Below, piece by piece: positions 42,991 through 52,561 of a stretch of 64,000 nt of DNA. Made by a program: the position numbers and the translations under genes. The stretch comes from Mycetocola tolaasinivorans (lineage in GTDB: Bacteria; Actinomycetota; Actinomycetes; Actinomycetales; Microbacteriaceae): the NCBI RefSeq assembly GCF_003667565.1, contig NZ_RCUX01000001.1, positions 248,001-312,000 of the forward strand, written 5' to 3'. The notes under the pieces were generated by a model. That model saw only the letters and a program-made list of their open reading frames with translations. It ran no database searches and was not told the DNA's origin. Numbering within the stretch: position 1 is the first letter of the stretch; each line of letters opens with the position of its first letter.

Positions 42991-44037
42991 GGGCGGCCCG
43001 GCCCGCACCGCCCGCGGGGAGAGTCCGGTCCAGCGCACGCAGGCACGGCGGAGGGATCGCTCATCCCCGAATCCAAGCTCGGCCGCAATCTGGGCGAGCG
43101 GCAGCGTTCCCTCGGTCAGGAGGTGGAGCCCGCGCTCGCGCCGCACCCCGTCCACGATGTGGGCGTAGGTGGTGCCGAGATCGGCGAGGCGGCGGCGCAG
43201 GGTGCGCTCGGTGAGGTGTAGTGCTCGCGCTGCATCCGCGATTGCGGGAACATCGGGCAGGGCTCGGCCGATCCGCGCCTCCACCAGCTGATAGAGCTCC
43301 TGCCGCACGCCGAGCCGGGCCGTGCCCTCGTGCAGGAGCGCCCGCACCTGGGCGTGCGCCCAGGGGTCGGCCCCGGGAAGCGGGCGCGAGGCGTCTCCCG
43401 CGTGGAGGGTCCACAGGGTTGCGGCCGCACCAAAGTCCACCGGGCAGGCGAAGACGCTCCGATAGGCATCCGCATAGCTCGGTGCCTCGTGCCGGAAGCT
43501 CACGCGTGCCGGGGCCCAGCTCGGATCCAGCGTGCTGCGCACCATCCGGGTGATGTTGGCGATGCCCTCCTCGATGAGAAAGCGTCCCACCGGATCGGAG
43601 TCCGGTACCGCGCCCAGCTCCGCGCGCACCCGGGTTTCAGCCGACTCCTCGACGCTCCACGCGACCATCGAACCGGCAAGATTCTGAAACTCGACGCCCA
43701 ACCGGATCGCGTCGATCAGAGCGGGGGCCGTCATCATGCCGAAACCTACCAGCCCAGAGGCGGTGAGGTGCTGTGCCGACCCCACCAGGAGGCCGAGGCC
43801 CGGCCGGGGACTCTGCCGCAGCGCCGCACGAATCACCGCATCGCCCTGCCGGAACGAGACGCGAAGGTCCGGACTGTCGAGGAGATCGGGGGTGAGCCCA
43901 ACCTGATCCAGGGCGGGGGCCAGATCGAGCCCGTGCTCGGCGCACACGCGTGCCAGATAGCGCAGGATATTGGGGGCGATCGTCGCCGAAATCGCTCCTG
44001 ATTGCCAGCTGTCGGTGTGCGCGGCACTAACGGTCAT
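42916..44037 (-). CDS. AraC-family regulator with arabinose-binding-like N-terminal domain (OruR type)
   Basis: A 373-residue regulator. The N-terminal 200 residues match the Arabinose_bd/OruR-type sensor (RYLARVCAEHGLDLAPALDQ, GLLVGSAQHLTASGLVGFGM). The C-terminal AraC domain begins DAARALHLTERTLRRRLADL and ends AELGFGDERSLRRACVRWTG. The frame continues about 20 residues past the normal end, overlapping the convergent membrane-protein gene. TAGTGT (minus, 44044-44049) six bases before the ATG suggests leaderless expression. It faces the monooxygenase operon and probably activates it. Confidence 0.92.
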   Translation of the reverse strand: MTVSAAHTDSWQSGAISATIAPNILRYLARVCAEHGLDLAPALDQVGLTPDLLDSPDLRVSFRQGDAVIRAALRQSPRPGLGLLVGSAQHLTASGLVGFGMMTAPALIDAIRLGVEFQNLAGSMVAWSVEESAETRVRAELGAVPDSDPVGRFLIEEGIANITRMVRSTLDPSWAPARVSFRHEAPSYADAYRSVFACPVDFGAAATLWTLHAGDASRPLPGADPWAHAQVRALLHEGTARLGVRQELYQLVEARIGRALPDVPAIADAARALHLTERTLRRRLADLGTTYAHIVDGVRRERGLHLLTEGTLPLAQIAAELGFGDERSLRRACVRWTGLSPRAVRAGPPLVQQHGLEDGDSRAGRSQADSGKQ

Positions 44038-44168
44038 GAACAGACACTAGCACTGGCCGCTAAGGTCCGGTATTAGTCCGCTTTGGCCCGTGGAATTTGC
44101 GGCCGCCGCGCTATCGTTGCCACAGGCGGGCACGAAGCGGTGCCCGCGTCCCGATGAATGGAGTGTTT

Positions 44169-45524
44169 ATGAGCACCGTCGCCCTCCCCGAAAACCGCCA
44201 CGACACCTGCATCATCGGTGCCGGACCGGCCGGCCTCGCGGTCGCCCGCGCGCTGAAACAGCATGGCCGGCCCTATACCCAGATCGAGCGTCACACCGCC
44301 ACCGGGGGCGTCTGGGATATCGACGCCCCGGGCACCCCCATGTACGAGTCTGCCCACTTCATCTCGAGCCGCACCCTCTCCGGATTCGGCGGCTTCCCGA
44401 TGCCCGATCACTACGCCGACTACCCACCCCACCGCGACATCCTCGCCTACCTGCGCTCATTCGCCGACGCCTACGGACTCACCGAGGCCATCGAGTTTGG
44501 GGTGTCGGTGGCCCGCATCGAGAAGCTTGAGGACGGCAGCTGGCTGGTTGAGCGCGAGGGCGGCGAGACCACCCGCCACGACAGCGTGATCTCGTGCACC
44601 GGGGCGCAGTGGTTCCCCAATATTCCGGAGATCCCCGGAAACTTCACCGGCGAGGTGCGGCACACCCTGAGCTATCGCAGCCCGCATGAGCTCGAGGGCA
44701 AGCGCGTACTGGTGGTGGGCGCGGGTAACTCCGGCTGCGATATTGCCTGTGATGCCGCCCGCAGCGCCGACCGCGCCGTGATCAGCATGCGTCGCGGCTA
44801 CTGGTTTATCCCCAAGCACATCTTCGGAATGCCGGTGGACGTCTTTGCCGAGGGCGGCCCGCACCTGCCCAAGCGCGTCGAGCAGGCGGTGTTCGGCCGG
44901 ATGCTGCGGCTGCTCGTGGGTAAGCCCGAGCGGCTCGGCCTGCAAAAGCCCGACCATCGGCTGTTTGAGACCCATCCGGTACTGAACTCCATGCTCTGGC
45001 ACCACCTGCAGCACGGCGATATCGAGGCTCGGCCGGGCATCAAGACCACCGCGGGGAAGACCGTCACGTTCACCGATGGCCGTAGCGAGGACTTCGACCT
45101 GATCCTGCTCGCCACCGGATACCGCCACCTCGTCCCGCACGGACAGGAGTACTTCGGCGATCCGCAGCACCCGGACCTCTACCTCTCCTCCTTCTCTCGC
45201 GAGCACGACGGCCTCTATGGCGTGGGCTACGTCGAAACTAACAGCGGTGCCTATCAGCTCTTTGATCTCCAGGCGCAGCTCATCGCCAACTATCTGAGTG
45301 CCCGTGCCCACGGCAACGAGAGTGCGTCCCGCTTCCGTCAGCTGATCCTGACCGAGCGGCCCGACCTCAGCGGGGGAGTGAAGTTTGATAAGTCCCCGCG
45401 GCACCGCGGATACGTCGACTCCCACGCGCTCACCACCCACCTCCGGAAGCTCTATCAGCGGATGGGCTGGAGCCCCGAATCCACCCCGCCGAGCGCGGTG
45501 CCCGCCACCGCCGGGAAGCGCTAG
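44169..45524 (+). CDS. Flavin-containing monooxygenase
   Basis: A 451-residue FMO/Baeyer-Villiger-type monooxygenase: FAD motif IIGAGPAGLAVARAL (N terminus), the FMO fingerprint FTGEVRHTLSYR (F-x-G-x3-H-x3-Y, about residue 159), NADPH motif VLVVGAGNSGCDIA (about residue 180) and LLATGYRH. It oxygenates soft nucleophiles or ketones using NADPH and O2. ATG 44169 has TGGAG eight bases upstream; ATG 44154 is possible. First gene of an operon with an SDR (one base downstream) and an aldehyde dehydrogenase, which suits stepwise catabolism of an alcohol/ketone. Confidence 0.92.
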   Translation: MSTVALPENRHDTCIIGAGPAGLAVARALKQHGRPYTQIERHTATGGVWDIDAPGTPMYESAHFISSRTLSGFGGFPMPDHYADYPPHRDILAYLRSFADAYGLTEAIEFGVSVARIEKLEDGSWLVEREGGETTRHDSVISCTGAQWFPNIPEIPGNFTGEVRHTLSYRSPHELEGKRVLVVGAGNSGCDIACDAARSADRAVISMRRGYWFIPKHIFGMPVDVFAEGGPHLPKRVEQAVFGRMLRLLVGKPERLGLQKPDHRLFETHPVLNSMLWHHLQHGDIEARPGIKTTAGKTVTFTDGRSEDFDLILLATGYRHLVPHGQEYFGDPQHPDLYLSSFSREHDGLYGVGYVETNSGAYQLFDLQAQLIANYLSARAHGNESASRFRQLILTERPDLSGGVKFDKSPRHRGYVDSHALTTHLRKLYQRMGWSPESTPPSAVPATAGKR

Positions 45525-45525
45525 C

Positions 45526-46458
45526 ATGGCCTATTCGTATGCGGGCCGGGTGATCGTGATCACCGGGGGTGCGGGAGACATCGGCATGGCTCTCGCCCGC
45601 GAGATCGCCCCGCGCGGCGCGAGGGTGGTGCTCGTCGATATTCGTGGCGAGCGTGCCGAGCGCTCGGCGGCCTCCCTCGCCGTCCATCCCTCCGCCGGTG
45701 GCGGGCACACCGGTCTTGGCTGCGACCTTACTCAGCGCGCTCAGGTTGAGGCACTCATTGCGCGCATTGAGCGCGAGTTCGGGCGCATCGACGTGCTGGT
45801 GAATAACGCCGGGATGACCTCCTCCGAGCGCTTCGCCGAGCGCAGCGTGGAGAGCATCGAGCGCGAACTCACCGTCAACCTCACCGCCCCGCTCGTGCTT
45901 ACCCGGCTGGCCATCCCGCTGCTGGAAAACTCCACCGACCCGCGCATCATCTCCACCGTGTCGCTCGGCGGGGTCTTTCCGCTTGGTGAAACCCCCATCT
46001 ACACGGCCTCGAAGTTTGGCCTGCGCGGGGCGATGCTCTCGATCGGGCTGGATCTCGCCCAGCGCGGCATCCGCGTCGGTTCGGTGCTGCCCTCGGCCAC
46101 CGACACCCGCATGCTTCGCCAGGAGGCCATCGAGGCGGGCAACTCGCTGCAGTTTCAGGACCCGCCCCAACCCCCGGCGCGCGTCGCCCGCTCGATGATG
46201 TCGCTGCTGGATCGCCCGCGCCTGGAGGCCTATCCGCGTATCGGGGAGTCTCGGCTGCTGCGCGCGGTCATGACGATGCCGAACGTTCTGCCGCGCCTGC
46301 TTCCGATGTTCCGAAAGCGCGGGGATCGCGGGATGGCACGCTTCATGCGCGAGCTCGCCGCCCGCGGTGACATCGTGCAGACGGAAGCCGGCTGGGCGCT
46401 CGCCGAGGGCGAGGCCCATCCGGAACTGGGCTCCCCGGCACCGGAGGCACGGCCGTAG
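45526..46458 (+). CDS. Short-chain dehydrogenase/reductase in monooxygenase operon
   Basis: A 310-residue SDR with cofactor motif ITGGAGDIGMALA, NNAGMTS, Ser in ISTVSLGGV and catalytic Tyr/Lys in PIYTASKFGLRG. A C-terminal extension of about 60 residues includes a hydrophobic/basic part (RLLPMFRKRGDRGMARFMRE) that may touch the membrane. The ATG lies one base after the monooxygenase stop codon. It may oxidise an alcohol to the ketone used by the monooxygenase; inference from order. Confidence 0.9.
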   Translation: MAYSYAGRVIVITGGAGDIGMALAREIAPRGARVVLVDIRGERAERSAASLAVHPSAGGGHTGLGCDLTQRAQVEALIARIEREFGRIDVLVNNAGMTSSERFAERSVESIERELTVNLTAPLVLTRLAIPLLENSTDPRIISTVSLGGVFPLGETPIYTASKFGLRGAMLSIGLDLAQRGIRVGSVLPSATDTRMLRQEAIEAGNSLQFQDPPQPPARVARSMMSLLDRPRLEAYPRIGESRLLRAVMTMPNVLPRLLPMFRKRGDRGMARFMRELAARGDIVQTEAGWALAEGEAHPELGSPAPEARP

Positions 46459-46555
46459 CGCCGCCCGCCATCGGGCCCCGGCCCACACGCCGCCGCATTC
46501 ACCTCACCCGCCGATCTTGCCGATCGCCCCGATCGGCCCGACCAAAGGAGCCCTC

Positions 46556-47974
46556 GTGACCGAGCCCACACCCCTGCCCCTGCTGCGCCCCCGAGACGGA
46601 TCGGCCGGTGACGCCCAGATTCCGGCGACCTCCGCCGCCGAGGTAGCAGAACACACCTGCGCCGCCGAGGCGGTATTCCACTCCGGCGTGTGGTCGGGCC
46701 TCGACCCTCGGGAGCGTGCCGCGGCGCTGCTGCGCCTGGCCGACCTGATGGAGCGCGATGCCGATCATCTCGCGGCCCTCGAGTGCGCCGACGCCGGAAA
46801 GCCGCTGCGCGAGTGCGTCGAAAACGATGTGCCGGGTGCGATCGAGTCGGTTCGCTGGTTTGCCGAGGCCGTGGATAAGCTCACCGGTCAGTCATTCCCG
46901 GCCGGCCCCGGGGTACTCGCCCTCACCGAGCGCGAGCCCTATGGCGTGGTAGCCGCGATCCTGCCCTGGAACTATCCGCTGGCGATGGCCGCCTGGAAGA
47001 TTGCCCCGGCCCTGGCGGTGGGCAACAGCCTGGTGCTGAAGCCCGCGGACACCACGCCGCGCTCGGTCCTGCACGTCGAAAAGCTTGCGCTGGAGGCGGG
47101 GATCCCCACCGGCGTGCTGCGCGTGCTGCCCGGTACGGGGGCCGAGGCGGGGGAGGCGCTGGCCCGGGATCCGCGGATCGGCGCGCTGTCCTTTACCGGT
47201 TCGACCCGCACCGGCCGCCGGATCCTGACCGCGGCCGCCGAGACCAACCTCAAGCGGGTTTCGCTCGAGATGGGCGGTAAGAGCCCGCAGATCATCTTCG
47301 CCGATGCCCTCGTTTACGGCGAGGACCTCATCTCGCAGACCATCGAGTCGGCGTTCCTCACCGCGGGGCAGAACTGCACCGCCGGATCACGGATCCTCGT
47401 GCACACCGATATCGCCGAGGAGTTCACCCGGAGATTCGTGGCCGCCGCCTCGGCGCTGGTCCTCGGCGACCCCGAGGATCTCGACACCGATATCGGCCCG
47501 GTGATTGGCGGCGGCGCGGCGACCCGCATGCTCGCCGCGGTGGAGGAGGCGCGTGCCGCCGGTGCCCGGGTGCTGCTCGGTGGCACCGAGGTGCCCGTGG
47601 TTGAGGGCGGGCACTATGTGGCCCCGACCGTGCTGGATCGCGTCCCCGCGGAGGCCCGCATCCTGCGCGAGGAGCTCTTTGGCCCGATCGTGACCATCCA
47701 GACCTTCACCGATGAGGCCGAGGCGATCGCCCTCGCCAACGACACCCCGTATGGCCTCGCGGCCTCGGTGTGGTCGGCGCAGATTGATCGCGCCATCCGG
47801 GTATCGCGCGCTGTTCGTGCGGGTGTGGTGTCGGTGAACTCCTACAGCGAGGGCGACCTCACCAGCCCCTTCGGCGGCTGGGGCGAATCCGGCTTCGGCG
47901 GCGTCGAGAAGTCGCTGCGCGCGTTCGAGCAGTGGACCCGAGAAAAGGCCATCTGGGTGAGCTTGCACGGCTAG
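46556..47974 (+). CDS. NAD(P)-dependent aldehyde dehydrogenase
   Basis: A 472-residue ALDH: Rossmann region GVVAAILPWNYPLAMAAWKI, catalytic Glu in VSLEMGGKSPQ (about residue 238), nucleophile Cys in AGQNCTAGSR (about residue 274) and late motif LREELFGPIVTI. Overall most like betaine/aminobutyraldehyde dehydrogenases, but the substrate here is probably the aldehyde released in the monooxygenase pathway. It starts with GTG at 46556, with AAAGGAG nine bases upstream. Last gene of the operon. Confidence 0.93.
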   Translation: MTEPTPLPLLRPRDGSAGDAQIPATSAAEVAEHTCAAEAVFHSGVWSGLDPRERAAALLRLADLMERDADHLAALECADAGKPLRECVENDVPGAIESVRWFAEAVDKLTGQSFPAGPGVLALTEREPYGVVAAILPWNYPLAMAAWKIAPALAVGNSLVLKPADTTPRSVLHVEKLALEAGIPTGVLRVLPGTGAEAGEALARDPRIGALSFTGSTRTGRRILTAAAETNLKRVSLEMGGKSPQIIFADALVYGEDLISQTIESAFLTAGQNCTAGSRILVHTDIAEEFTRRFVAAASALVLGDPEDLDTDIGPVIGGGAATRMLAAVEEARAAGARVLLGGTEVPVVEGGHYVAPTVLDRVPAEARILREELFGPIVTIQTFTDEAEAIALANDTPYGLAASVWSAQIDRAIRVSRAVRAGVVSVNSYSEGDLTSPFGGWGESGFGGVEKSLRAFEQWTREKAIWVSLHG

Positions 47975-47998
47975 TCAGAGCCTGCCCTGCGGCAGCCT

Positions 47999-49270
47999 CT
48001 AGCGAATGGTGCGGAGGCGGGTGACCATCCACACGCCCCCCACCGCGCACACCGCGGTGGCCACGAACAGTGCGGTGTAGCCGCCGCTCACGGTGATCAG
48101 GACGGCCGCGATGAGCGGCGCGATCGTGGTGGGCACCACCAGACCGACGTTCATGATGCCGAGATCCTTGGCCCGGTTCTCGGCATCGGGCAGCACCCGG
48201 GTCACGACCGCCTGCCCGACCGACATCGAGGCCCCGAATCCGCCGCCGATGAACGCGGCGGCGATGATCGTGGTGCCAAACGCCGGAACAAACACGAGGA
48301 TCGCGGCGGCGACGGCCTGGGCGAGCCCGGCGATGATGAGAATCCCGCGCTGCCGTCCGGTGCGATCCGACAGGGCCCCGGCCACGTACGTGAAGATCAG
48401 GGCGGCGGCGAGGTAGACGAGCGTCACGATCAGCAGTGACTCCTCGGGATCCTTCATGCGCAGCCCATCGGTCAGGAAGAAGAGCATGTAGCAGGTGCCG
48501 AGCGAGTTCGCGAGGTTCACCAGGGTGCGGCTGCCAAACGCCCAGCCAAACTCGGGGTGACGTCGCGGGTTCACCCAGAGGCCGCCCAGGATGGCGCGGA
48601 AGGTGAGCGCCGGGGTGCGCATGCCGCGGCGCTCGCGGTGGATCCAGATAAAGGGCACCGCGCAGAGCACCAGCGCGATGCCGAGCAGCTGGTAGGCGGT
48701 GCGCAGCTGCAGGGAAAACAGGGTGACGGCGGCGATGCCGATTACGACGCCGAGGGCCTGCGGGCCGTAGATTGCCCCGGAGAGAATGCCGCGCTGCCGC
48801 TCGGGCACGCGGTCGGCGATGACCGCGGTGAGGCCGCCCATCATGGCGCTCGCCCCCGCGGTGGCCACGGCCCACCAGAACACGACCCCGATCGTTGAGG
48901 TTTGTTCGCCCACCAGCGAGACCGAGACGGCGCACACGAATGCTCCGCCGGCGATCCACAGCCGCCGCCGGCCAAAGCGCGAGATGGTGCGGTCACAGAG
49001 CGCCCCGAACACCGGTAGGGTGATCAGCGCGACCACCCCGGCGACCCCGTTGGTGATCGCCAGGTCACGCACCTTATCGGCGGGTGACAGCGCCTGGAAC
49101 TGGCTGGGCAGCAGAAGCTGGAGCGGTACGAGGCTCGCCATCCAGTAGCCGAACCAGGCGAGGGTGAACGCCCCGATCCAGCGCCGGGAGACCGGGGCCT
49201 CGGGGGTGAGTGCACCGGGATCGGGCTCGGTGGAGGGGGAGTGTGACATCGGCTCGCAATCGTTTGTCAT
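47999..49270 (-). CDS. MFS transporter
   Basis: A 423-residue, 12-segment transporter. The N-terminal part (FTLAWFGYWMASLVPLQLLL, LPVFGALCDRTISRFGRRRL) and RERRGMRTPALTFRA between the halves resemble GPH/SLC45-like sugar or small-metabolite transporters more than drug pumps. It is convergent with the aldehyde dehydrogenase gene and may import the substrate of that operon. The start is ATG 49270; ATG 49249 is equally possible. Confidence 0.85.
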   Translation of the reverse strand: MTNDCEPMSHSPSTEPDPGALTPEAPVSRRWIGAFTLAWFGYWMASLVPLQLLLPSQFQALSPADKVRDLAITNGVAGVVALITLPVFGALCDRTISRFGRRRLWIAGGAFVCAVSVSLVGEQTSTIGVVFWWAVATAGASAMMGGLTAVIADRVPERQRGILSGAIYGPQALGVVIGIAAVTLFSLQLRTAYQLLGIALVLCAVPFIWIHRERRGMRTPALTFRAILGGLWVNPRRHPEFGWAFGSRTLVNLANSLGTCYMLFFLTDGLRMKDPEESLLIVTLVYLAAALIFTYVAGALSDRTGRQRGILIIAGLAQAVAAAILVFVPAFGTTIIAAAFIGGGFGASMSVGQAVVTRVLPDAENRAKDLGIMNVGLVVPTTIAPLIAAVLITVSGGYTALFVATAVCAVGGVWMVTRLRTIR

Positions 49271-49330
49271 ATCCCATCGCGGCTGGGTCGCTCGGTCAAG
49301 ACCCCGAACGGGGCGGCCCCGGGGTGCGCA

Positions 49331-50497
49331 TCACCCCTGCAGTGCCCCAAGCGCGGTCACGATGAGGAGCATGGTGACCGCAAATCCAGTGAACTGATTG
49401 ACGAGGAGGAACCCGCGCCAGCCGCGGTTTGCTCGCTCGGCGGTGGCGTCGGTGATGTTCCAGGAGGGCAGCGTCAGCACCAGGTACGGGATCACGAGGA
49501 GGGCGGCGAGCCGGCCCCACCCGGGGATCCCGAGGGCCGCGATTCCCGCTCCGAGATACAGCAGCACCGAGACGCGGGCGGCGGCGCGGGCACCCCAGGC
49601 GGTGGCTGAGGAGCCGATGCCGGCCGCGCGATCCGCGTTGACGTCCTGCACCGCGCCGAACAGGTGGCTCGCCGCGCCCCACAGGAAAAACGCCACCAGG
49701 AGGCAGATCAGACCGGGGGTCCAGACCGCGTCGCCGAGCACCAGGCCGAAGATCGCCGGACCCACAAAGTGCAGGCTCGACGTGACCGAATCGGCCACCG
49801 CACGCTCCTTGGTGCGCAGCGGCGGCATCGAGTAGGCGAGCACCCCGGCGAGGCACAGGATCAGCACGATGCCCGAGGCCAGCCCGCCGGACACCAGCAG
49901 ATAGACAAACCCGGGCAGGGCGAGGAGAGCCCCGGTCGCGATAACCGGCGCGTGTAGGCGCCGTTCGAGTACCGCGCCCTCGATGCCGCCCTTGCGGGGA
50001 TTGCGCAGGTCCGATTCATAGTCGAACACGTCATTGATGCCGTACATCAGCAGGTTGTACGGGATCAGAAAGAACAGGGTGCCCACGATGAGGGCGGTGT
50101 CGATCTCGCCGCGGGTGAGCAGCAGCGCGGCGGCAAACGGGTAGGCCGTGTTGATCCAGCTGACCGGACGGGAGGAGCGGAGGATGGTGCGCCAGTCCCG
50201 CTCGCTCAGCCGGCCGAGCGCGAGCCACAGCCCGGGCAGGATCAGTACGGCCAGCAGGGGATAGGTGAAGTCCTCGATCGGGGCCTGGGCGATGTTCAGG
50301 CCCACCAGCGTCGACCGATCGTAGTCGAACAGGCCGAGCGCGATCATGATGTTGTCAAACACCGCGGTGGCCACGGCCAGCCCGCCGAGCGCGACCGCGG
50401 CGGCCGCGAGGCGCACGCGCGCGCCCGCAGCACGGGTGACGGCGGCGATTCCGAGCCCGGCGGCGAGGACGATCGCGCAGATCTGCCAGTACATCAT
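49331..50497 (-). CDS. crtEb: C50 carotenoid cyclase-subunit/lycopene elongase fusion (CrtYf-CrtEb)
   Basis: A 388-residue membrane protein in two parts. Residues 1-95 are a CrtYf-type cyclase subunit with three membrane segments and the APIEDFTYP motif (about residue 72). Residues 100-388 are a UbiA-type prenyltransferase with the Asp-rich motif NDVFDYESD (about residue 152). Elongases of this type add two C5 units to lycopene, and the paired small cyclase subunits close the rings. These two are separate genes in Corynebacterium; a comparable fusion is known in Dietzia (LbtBC). The ring type (epsilon, beta or gamma) cannot be read from sequence. ATGA overlap with crtYe. Confidence 0.9.
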   Translation of the reverse strand: MMYWQICAIVLAAGLGIAAVTRAAGARVRLAAAAVALGGLAVATAVFDNIMIALGLFDYDRSTLVGLNIAQAPIEDFTYPLLAVLILPGLWLALGRLSERDWRTILRSSRPVSWINTAYPFAAALLLTRGEIDTALIVGTLFFLIPYNLLMYGINDVFDYESDLRNPRKGGIEGAVLERRLHAPVIATGALLALPGFVYLLVSGGLASGIVLILCLAGVLAYSMPPLRTKERAVADSVTSSLHFVGPAIFGLVLGDAVWTPGLICLLVAFFLWGAASHLFGAVQDVNADRAAGIGSSATAWGARAAARVSVLLYLGAGIAALGIPGWGRLAALLVIPYLVLTLPSWNITDATAERANRGWRGFLLVNQFTGFAVTMLLIVTALGALQG

Positions 50498-50838
50498 GCG
50501 CGCGTGCCCGCCCCTCGACGAGCCTGCCGGGCATCCAGGAGGCGCACGGTCAGGGTGTACAGGATCATCGCCGAGTAGCAGAGCAGGGTCAGAAACAGCA
50601 CCTCCTCGATCGGGAACTCGGGCGCGAGATTGATGCCGAGCAGGAGCGGGCTGTCGCCGCGGAAGAAGATACCTGCGTGGATCGCCCAGACGTCCCAAAT
50701 CACAAACACGATCAGGCCCGCGACCAGGGTGAGGCTCGCCCGAATCGGGGCGACCCGGAAGAACAGGCGGTGGCGCAGATCGATCAGGGCGAGCCCGCCG
50801 ATGGATACCAGCAGGGCGAGCGCGTAGAGGCCGCTCAC
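50494..50838 (-). CDS. crtYe: C50 carotenoid cyclase subunit (CrtYe)
   Basis: A 114-residue protein with three membrane segments (LYALALLVSIGGLALI, LVAGLIVFVIWDVWAI, VLFLTLLCYSAMILY) and the catalytic PIEEVLF motif. It pairs with the CrtYf part of the next protein to form the heterodimeric C50 cyclase. The GTG start at 50838 overlaps the crtI stop; a longer frame would lie inside crtI. Confidence 0.92.
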   Translation of the reverse strand: MSGLYALALLVSIGGLALIDLRHRLFFRVAPIRASLTLVAGLIVFVIWDVWAIHAGIFFRGDSPLLLGINLAPEFPIEEVLFLTLLCYSAMILYTLTVRLLDARQARRGAGTRA

Positions 50839-52553
50839 GAGTTCTCGCGTTCGGCGGGCGATGCGGTGTGGCTCGCCGGTGCGGTAGCGCTGGCCGAGAC
50901 GGCCGTGGGTTCGGGCAGCGGTGAGCTTGATCGTTCCCCCCGCACCCGCTTGAGCACGAGCTCCGCGCTGATGAGGCACATCGGCAGTCCGATTCCAGGC
51001 ACCGTGGTGGCCCCCGCGTAGTACAGCCCGGACACTCGGGAGGACACGTTGCGTCCGCGGAAAAACGCGCTCTGCCCGGTGGTGTGGGCGAGGCCGAGGG
51101 CGGTTCCGCGCCAGGCATTGTGGGTGCTTTCGAAATCGCGCGGTCCGATGCTACGCCGCACCACGATGCGCTCGCGCAGGTCGGGGATCTTCGCCCAGGC
51201 GGCAATCTGATCGATGGCCGCGTCGGTAATGTGCTCCACCTCGGCGTCGCCCTCCCCGCCGAGCTCGGGATCCGAGGGCACCGGCACCAGCACAAACAGG
51301 TTGCTGTGCCCGGGCGGTGCCACCGAGGCGTCCGAGGCCGACGGATGGCACACGTAGAGCGAGGTTTCCTCGGGCATCCAGTGCGCATCGCCCGCGGGCG
51401 GGGTGGCCTCATCGATACGAGAGAAGTTTCCGCGCCAGTCGGTCGTGAACAGCAGCGTGTGGTGGGGGAGCTCGGGCAGCTCTCCGCGCACGCCGAGGAA
51501 GACGAGCACGGTGCCCGGGCCGGGGACCGTGCGCTTCCAGGTGCGTTCGGGGCGGCTCTGCAGCGCGGGAGGGAGCAGCGCCGTTTCGGTGTGGTGCAGG
51601 TCCGCCGCGGAGATCACGATGTCTGCACTGAGCTCGCGAATCTCGCCGTTCCGCTCGACCCGCACGCCGGTTGCATGGGCGCGCTGTCGTACTCCGCGCC
51701 GCGGCCCACGCTTCCCGCCCGTCTCCTGCACGCCACGCGGTACGCGGGCACCCGGAGCGGTCGTGATTTCGAGAACCCGGGAGGAGGTTTCGATGCCGAC
51801 CCCGGCACGCTCGGCGAGGCGCGCCATCGCGCCCACCAGCTCGGTGAATCCGCCCTGCGGATACTGCACGCCGCCGCTCAGGTCGAGGCCACTCATCAGG
51901 TGGTAGATCGCCGGTGCCCGAAACGGAGATGATCCGAGAAAGACCGCCGGGTATCCGAGGATCTGCAGGATGCGCGGGTCGCGGAAGTGCGCGCGGGCGA
52001 ACCCGTGCAGCGACTGGCTCAGCAGGCGCACCAGCTTTCCGGCCCGGCGCAGCACCGCCCGTCGCGAAAACGCCGACAGGTTTTCGAAGTTTGTATAGAG
52101 GAAGGAGTCGCTGGCGAGCCGCAGGGTCTCGTCGGCGGAGGCAATGTAGCGGTCAAACGCGGGGCCGGATCCGGGTTCCAGACTCTCGAACAGCGCGCGA
52201 TTCGCGGCGAGGTTTGCGCGAATATCCAGCGCCTCGTGGCCCTCCTCCACGATGACGCGATACCCGGGATCGAGGGTTTCGAGCGAGAGCTCATCGGATG
52301 TGCGGGAGCCCATGAGCGCGAAGAAGTGATCAAACACCTCGGGCATCAGGTACCAGGAGGGGCCGGTATCGAACCGGAAGCCGTCCTGCGACCACGAACC
52401 CGCTCGGCCGCCCACGGCCTCGTTCTGCTCGAGCAGCGTCACCCGGTAACCGTCCCGTGCCAGCAGGCCCGCGGTGGCGAGGCCCGCGACCCCACCACCG
52501 ATGACGATGGCGTGCGGCGGCTGGGCGGGGGTGTGCGTCGCGTGGTGCGTCAC
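50835..52553 (-). CDS. crtI: Phytoene desaturase
   Basis: A 572-residue FAD-dependent desaturase taking phytoene to lycopene in four steps. The N-terminal FAD motif is IVIGGGVAGLATAGLLARDG. The C-terminal signature GLYYAGATTVPGIGLPMCLI is the bacterial CrtI mark. A basic insertion (RGVQETGGKRGPRRG) near residue 280 is unusual and may be a surface loop. It starts at GTG 52553 with GGAGAG upstream. Third gene of the crt operon. Confidence 0.95.
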   Translation of the reverse strand: MTHHATHTPAQPPHAIVIGGGVAGLATAGLLARDGYRVTLLEQNEAVGGRAGSWSQDGFRFDTGPSWYLMPEVFDHFFALMGSRTSDELSLETLDPGYRVIVEEGHEALDIRANLAANRALFESLEPGSGPAFDRYIASADETLRLASDSFLYTNFENLSAFSRRAVLRRAGKLVRLLSQSLHGFARAHFRDPRILQILGYPAVFLGSSPFRAPAIYHLMSGLDLSGGVQYPQGGFTELVGAMARLAERAGVGIETSSRVLEITTAPGARVPRGVQETGGKRGPRRGVRQRAHATGVRVERNGEIRELSADIVISAADLHHTETALLPPALQSRPERTWKRTVPGPGTVLVFLGVRGELPELPHHTLLFTTDWRGNFSRIDEATPPAGDAHWMPEETSLYVCHPSASDASVAPPGHSNLFVLVPVPSDPELGGEGDAEVEHITDAAIDQIAAWAKIPDLRERIVVRRSIGPRDFESTHNAWRGTALGLAHTTGQSAFFRGRNVSSRVSGLYYAGATTVPGIGLPMCLISAELVLKRVRGERSSSPLPEPTAVSASATAPASHTASPAERENS

Positions 52554-52561
52554 GGTGTGGT

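Noticed and set aside
49331-51412. A single 693-codon frame spanning the elongase, CrtYe and part of CrtI
   Set aside because: Only codons from 50497 down encode recognisable protein; the rest is out of frame with crtI and crtYe, whose own ATGA/GTGA overlaps fix the true starts.
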